A stretch of DNA of 64,000 nucleotides, taken from Actinomadura syzygii (GTDB lineage Bacteria > Actinomycetota > Actinomycetes > Streptosporangiales > Streptosporangiaceae). Both the position numbers and the translations under genes were made by a program. The stretch lies in the NCBI RefSeq assembly GCF_008085905.1, contig NZ_VSFF01000012.1, positions 310,001 to 374,000 on the forward strand. The letters run 5' to 3'. The notes under the pieces were generated by a model. That model ran no database searches, was not told the origin of the DNA, and worked only from the letters and a program-made list of their open reading frames with translations. Every line of letters begins with the position of its first letter. The first letter of the stretch is position 1. Positions 60,901 to 64,000 of this stretch are shown piece after piece.

Positions 60901-61187
60901 GTCAGCTGGAGGCTGGCCGAGCCCTTCGGGCACAGCCGCCCCCGGCTGACCGGTGAGTCCGGGTCGCCCTCGATCTGGGTGACCTTGCCGTCCTGGACGT
61001 AGACGTCCTGCCCGCAACCGACGGCGCAGTACGGGCAGACGGACTTCACGACCTTGTCGGCCGTGCTCACCCGCGCCTTGATCCGCTCGGATCCCGCGCT
61101 CTTAGCAGCGGCACCCCGCCCGAGCGGGTCGTCACCGGTGAACTGGCGGTAGACGGGCCACGACCCGATCCAAGTGCGAACGCCCAC
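57936..61187 (-). CDS. fdhA: Selenocysteine-containing formate dehydrogenase catalytic subunit
   Basis: This is a 1083-residue molybdopterin oxidoreductase, read through one in-frame TGA at 60621-60623 as selenocysteine (residue 189). The N-terminal [4Fe-4S] site is CPYCAVGC then RLCPKG. The Sec lies in NQARI-Sec-HSSTVPGLGTSFGRGG, as in E. coli FdnG (Sec196). Downstream are the molybdopterin-binding blocks (IVVQGSNMAECHPVGFQW, VHVDPRFTRTSAVADAHVPLR). It lacks a Tat signal, so it is probably cytoplasmic. GTG at 61187 follows GAGGGGTGG. No ferredoxin or NrfD subunit gene adjoins it. Confidence 0.9.
60592..60623 (-). promoter_or_regulatory. Sec UGA codon with SECIS-like hairpin
   Basis: On the coding strand the TGA at 60623-60621 is followed twelve bases later by GTTCCC-GGTCT-GGGAAC (60608-60592), a perfect six-base stem with apical GGUCU loop. 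The E. coli fdhF SECIS element has the same GGUCU apex at a similar distance. This supports selenocysteine insertion rather than a broken gene. Confidence 0.8.
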
Positions 61188-61266
61188 GTCACACCACCCC
61201 TCACCTCGGCGCGCCGTGCCACCTACCCGACGCCCCCCGAGCGAAACACCGCTGCGGGCCGTCGCC

Positions 61267-62004
61267 TCAGCCTCGGCCGAGGACGCAGAACTCGTTGCCC
61301 TCCGGATCGGCGAGGACCGTCCACGGCACGTCACCCTGACCGACGTCGAGGTCGGTAGCGCCGAGGCTCCGCAACCGGGCCACCTCCGCGTCCTTGTCCT
61401 CGACGGGGGACGGCAGCACATCGATGTGGACGCGGTTCCACCACGCCCTCTCGCCGGGCTTGCGAAGGAACTCCAGGTACGGCCCGACGCCCTCGCTCGC
61501 ACGCAGCACCGCATGCTCGTCGGTCAGCTCGTGCAGTGTCCAATCCAGAGCTTCGTCCCAGAACCGGGCCATGGCCCGCGGATCCGCGCAGTCGACTACC
61601 ACCGCGGCGATCGGCCCGGTGTCCCGGTAGACCTCCCGAGGCTCCAGCACGCAGAACACGTTGCCCTCAGGGTCGGCCATGACCGTCCACGGGACGTCCC
61701 CCTGCCCCACATCGGCTCGCGTCGCCCCCAGTCCCTCCAGCCGCGCGACCAATTCCACCTGATGGGCCTCAGACGTAGTGGCGAGATCGAGATGCACCCG
61801 ATCCTTAACCGTCTCCGGATCCGGGACGGTCACGAAATCGACGCACACCGCCGTCGGATCAGGCCAGTCGAACCCCACAGGCTCGACGTTGGTCACGCCG
61901 GGCCCCTCACTGGAAACGCCCCACCCGAGCACGTCCGCCCAGAACCGTCCGAGCGCCGAGTCGTCCCGAGCCTTGAAATTCACCTGAACAAGCCGCAACC
62001 CCAT
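61267..62004 (-). CDS. Two-domain VOC (glyoxalase/bleomycin resistance) family protein
   Basis: This 245-residue protein is an internal tandem duplication of a VOC domain. The block DVGQGDVPWTVMADPEGNVFC (about 97-117) recurs almost exactly as DVGQGDVPWTVLADPEGNEFC (about 220-240), and LGRFWADVLGW pairs with MARFWDEALDW. VOC proteins bind metals and act as glyoxalases, dioxygenases or drug-binding proteins; no specific ligand is visible. It is on the minus strand upstream of the formate dehydrogenase gene by 79 bases with no sign of functional connection. Confidence 0.85.
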   Translation of the reverse strand: MGLRLVQVNFKARDDSALGRFWADVLGWGVSSEGPGVTNVEPVGFDWPDPTAVCVDFVTVPDPETVKDRVHLDLATTSEAHQVELVARLEGLGATRADVGQGDVPWTVMADPEGNVFCVLEPREVYRDTGPIAAVVVDCADPRAMARFWDEALDWTLHELTDEHAVLRASEGVGPYLEFLRKPGERAWWNRVHIDVLPSPVEDKDAEVARLRSLGATDLDVGQGDVPWTVLADPEGNEFCVLGRG

Positions 62005-62112
62005 ACGCCCCGATCGTAGTCGCGGGCGACACTGACGAGCTCCAACGCAACATTCCCGGGCCCCAGGTCAGCCCCGTGACGCGCTGTCGGCCGAGCCTGG
62101 TGGGATACGGGA

Positions 62113-62388
62113 ATGAGTGAATCCCCTCAGCTGCTCACGCAGCTACTCAAGGCCGTAGTGGCGTACACATGGTTCTTCGAGGTCTGCGATGAGACGGTCC
62201 TGGACAACGACACGGCGCTCAAACAACAGGAGTACGCCGGCTACCTCCTGAACCAACTCTCCGGCGCAGACAAACTGCGGCTCACCGCCGAGCTGGCAGA
62301 CCTGGCTGCAAGCGAGCCGGACCCGGCTTACCGAGAATTCGTGGCGACGTTCGCCTTCGCCATGGGCCTAGCAGAGGAGCCCGGCTAA
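62113..62388 (+). CDS. Small hypothetical protein
   Basis: This 91-residue acidic, largely helical protein starts MSESPQLLTQLLKAVVAYTWFFEVCDETVLDNDTALK. It has no membrane helix and no recognised domain. Its base composition is lower in GC than the neighbours. A clear ATG and intact frame with high coding bias in the second half argue for a real gene. It lies alone between the VOC gene and tRNA-Gly. Confidence 0.6.
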   Translation: MSESPQLLTQLLKAVVAYTWFFEVCDETVLDNDTALKQQEYAGYLLNQLSGADKLRLTAELADLAASEPDPAYREFVATFAFAMGLAEEPG

Positions 62389-62499
62389 TCCTGCCGCTGA
62401 CCTGGCCTTAAGGCGGACTTCCGCAGCGCCACCGTAAGCGTGACTGAAGCACCGGGAAATGGAGCGTCCTGCATAACGCTGACCCCGGGGAAACACCGG

Positions 62500-62570
62500 A
62501 GCGGGCGACGGGAATCGAACCCGCGTAGCCAGTTTGGAAGACTGGGGCTCTACCATTGAGCTACGCCCGC
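62500..62570 (-). tRNA. tRNA-Gly (UCC)
   Basis: Read on the minus strand it folds with acceptor GCGGGCG/CGCCCGC, D-arm GCTC..GAGC, anticodon arm CCAGT-CTTCCAA-ACTGG with anticodon TCC, and a T-loop TTCGATT. The discriminator base is T. The 3' CCA is not encoded. Confidence 0.93.
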
Positions 62571-62700
62571 GTGCGAATGAGGGTGTGAGACCTCCGTCGC
62601 CATCCCGTAGCGTACAGGGTTCGCGGGGGTGGGCGTGCCCGCGGGAGGCCGAGCGGGCCGTGGCGGATCGGGTCTAGACTTCTCGCGTCGTCGTGACGTG

Positions 62701-62777
62701 CGGGCTGTAGCGCAGCTTGGTAGCGCACTGGCTTTGGGTGCCAGGGGTCGTGGGTTCGAATCCCGCCAGCCCGACCA
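62701..62777 (+). tRNA. tRNA-Pro (UGG)
   Basis: It has acceptor CGGGCTG/CAGCCCG, D-arm GCGC..GCGC, anticodon stem CTGGC/GCCAG around TTTGGGT giving anticodon TGG, and T-arm GTGGG-TTCGAAT-CCCGC. The 3' CCA is encoded at 62775-62777. Confidence 0.95.
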
Positions 62778-62783
62778 ACGGAG

Positions 62784-62811
62784 CGGGCCGCCCGGTTTTC
62801 CGGGCGGCCCG
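62784..62811. terminator. Strong terminator between tRNA-Pro and alaS
   Basis: CGGGCCGCCCGG at 62784-62795 and CCGGGCGGCCCG at 62800-62811 form a perfect 12-bp stem with a TTTT loop. GTTCTGG follows on the plus strand. It can stop the tRNA transcript and the opposing alaS transcript ending at 62818. Confidence 0.8.
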
Positions 62812-62817
62812 TTCTGG

Positions 62818-64000
62818 TTAGGGGAGTGCCGCCAGGATCGAGCGGGCCTCCGACGCCGCCGTGCTGAGTGCGTGGGGGAGGCGGTCGGGGTGGCGGCCGC
62901 CCGCGTTCGCCAGTGGGCCCTTGCCGCCTGCGCCGCCGCCTACCTCGCGCGCCGCGGTGGTGAGGACGTCGCGGGCCTGGATGGTGGTGTTCGTCGCGGC
63001 GACCAGCGCAGCTTTTTCGTCGGTCGTCGTGCCGAGGATGACGATGCCGCGCGGGCCGCGGCGGGTGAGGATCTCGGTCGCGATGGTGCGGAGGTCGGTG
63101 CTGGTGAGGGCGGGGATCGAGCGTGCTAGGAGCCAGCCGCCGGGGACTGGGTTGGCCTCGGAGGCTAGGCGTTCTGCGTGCGCGTCCAGTTCGGCGCGGT
63201 GCAGGGTTTCCAGGTGGCGTTGGGTCTCGGTCAGAGTTTCCAGGCGTTGGCGCAGTTTTTCCGGTGCCTGGTCGGGACGGACGTTCAGCAACTCCGCTAG
63301 TTCGGTGAGGAGCGCCTGTTGGTGGTCGTAGTGGCGTAGGGCGTCTGAGCCGGTGAGGGCTTCGATGCGGCGCAGGCCGGTGCCTATGGACGACTCGCCG
63401 ACTATGTGGACCGGACCCGCTTGGGAGCCGTGGCCGACGTGCGTCCCGCCGCATAGTTCGCGGGACGCGTCGCCGATGTCCACGATGCGGACGGAGTCGC
63501 CGTACTTCTCGCCGAACAGCGCGTACGCCCCCGCCGACTCCGCCTCGGCGCGGGACGCCTCCCACACGCGGACGTTGGGATCATCCAGCAGGTAGTCGTT
63601 GACCAGCGTCTGCACGGGTTCGGTGTCGAAGGACGAGAAGTGCGCGAAGTCGAAGCGGAGGCGTCCCGGTTCGACGCGGGAGCCGCGCTGTGCCGCGTGG
63701 TCGCCGAGGTGGCGGCGCAGCATCGCGTGCAGGACGTGGGTCGCGCTGTGCGAGCGCGCGGTCGCCGCCCGGCGGTCCGCGTCGACGACCGCCTCCGCCC
63801 CCGTGCTGGGGCGCACCTCGCCCTCCAGGACGCGGACGGTGTGCACGTGCAGGCCGTCCAGGCCGAGTTGGGTGTCGAGCACTTGGAGTTTCGCGGACGA
63901 GGTGCGCACTACGCCCGTGTCCCCGACCTGGCCGCCGGACTCCGCGTAGAACGGCGTGCGCGTCAGGATCAGTTCGACCTCGTCGCCCTCGACCGCGCTC
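62818..64000 (-). CDS. alaS: Alanyl-tRNA synthetase, C-terminal part (5' end outside the window)
   Basis: The partial protein (about 394 residues) runs to the window edge. It shows AESGGQVGDTG, the editing-domain zinc motif HSATHVLH (His-x3-His) and its partner LCGGTHV, the RRIEALTG linker and the C-terminal DHHA1/C-Ala domain with VGGGAGGKG. It charges tRNA-Ala and deacylates mischarged tRNA. The gene is on the minus strand and has its terminator after the stop. Whether it is the only alaS of the organism cannot be told; the conserved housekeeping neighbours of alaS are not visible on this side. Confidence 0.9.
   Translation of the reverse strand, partial: SAVEGDEVELILTRTPFYAESGGQVGDTGVVRTSSAKLQVLDTQLGLDGLHVHTVRVLEGEVRPSTGAEAVVDADRRAATARSHSATHVLHAMLRRHLGDHAAQRGSRVEPGRLRFDFAHFSSFDTEPVQTLVNDYLLDDPNVRVWEASRAEAESAGAYALFGEKYGDSVRIVDIGDASRELCGGTHVGHGSQAGPVHIVGESSIGTGLRRIEALTGSDALRHYDHQQALLTELAELLNVRPDQAPEKLRQRLETLTETQRHLETLHRAELDAHAERLASEANPVPGGWLLARSIPALTSTDLRTIATEILTRRGPRGIVILGTTTDEKAALVAATNTTIQARDVLTTAAREVGGGAGGKGPLANAGGRHPDRLPHALSTAASEARSILAALP

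Noticed and set aside
62389..62500. A tRNA-Sec gene to accompany selA near the tRNA genes
   Set aside because: The two tRNAs here fold as tRNA-Gly(UCC) and tRNA-Pro(UGG); neither has the long extra arm or TCA anticodon of tRNA-Sec.

Overview
The window is 64 kb of very GC-rich, gene-dense DNA from an actinobacterium. The codon bias, mycothiol-type enzymes, an S-adenosyl methyltransferase of the SAV2177 type, F420/flavin LLM oxidoreductases and a 2-methylisoborneol terpene pair fit a Streptosporangiales organism such as Actinomadura; the genus is an inference. No phage, insertion sequence, CRISPR array or replication origin was seen. Layout, left half: 1-2734 is a nickel/cobalt ECF transporter (cbiM-PDGLE-cbiQ-cbiO) behind a Nur-like nickel box. 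2754-4396 is an ECF sigma factor with a coupled membrane beta-propeller protein. 4669-15350 holds housekeeping and signalling genes: a CooC/MinD-like ATPase, a Q/P-rich membrane protein, RpiB, a SpoIIE-type phosphatase, a Ser/Thr kinase, an orphan histidine kinase, an amidase, a carboxyltransferase and a methyltransferase. Catabolic block: 15510-43971 is dominated by genes that share a palindromic operator, core TCGTTTGGGCCCNNACGA, found nine times by eye. Operator-linked genes are a class I amidotransferase, a PuuC-like aldehyde dehydrogenase with PuuD, the homoprotocatechuate meta-cleavage enzymes HpaE-HpaD-HpaG, an LLM oxidoreductase, a MarR/HpaR-type repressor with its own site, an acetoacetate-decarboxylase-like enzyme, a glutamine-synthetase-like ligase with a P450, and an amidohydrolase with a complete branched-chain-type ABC importer and an SDR. 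The gene set suggests uptake of an aromatic amine or amide, gamma-glutamylation, oxidation and deglutamylation, then ring cleavage through homoprotocatechuate (inference). Embedded in this block are a second MarR/mycothiol-isomerase divergon (24426-25623) and a PucR-GabT-aldehyde dehydrogenase GABA module (31070-35451). The importer carries a duplication scar: a decayed 3' end of the amidohydrolase, a second full substrate-binding protein and a five-codon remnant of livH. Right part: 43994-50468 has an LLM luciferase-like enzyme, a YncE/phosphoesterase secreted protein, membrane proteins and a nitrilase-fold protein. 50664-53746 has a winged-helix regulator next to the 2-methylisoborneol genes (GPP methyltransferase and MIB synthase). 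53898-56520 has two transporters and a Cys-rich MarR whose start codon lies inside a perfect 23-bp palindrome. 56611-61187 has selA facing a selenocysteine formate dehydrogenase read through an in-frame TGA followed by a SECIS-like hairpin. The window ends with a two-domain VOC protein, tRNA-Gly(UCC), tRNA-Pro(UGG) and the C-terminal part of alaS.
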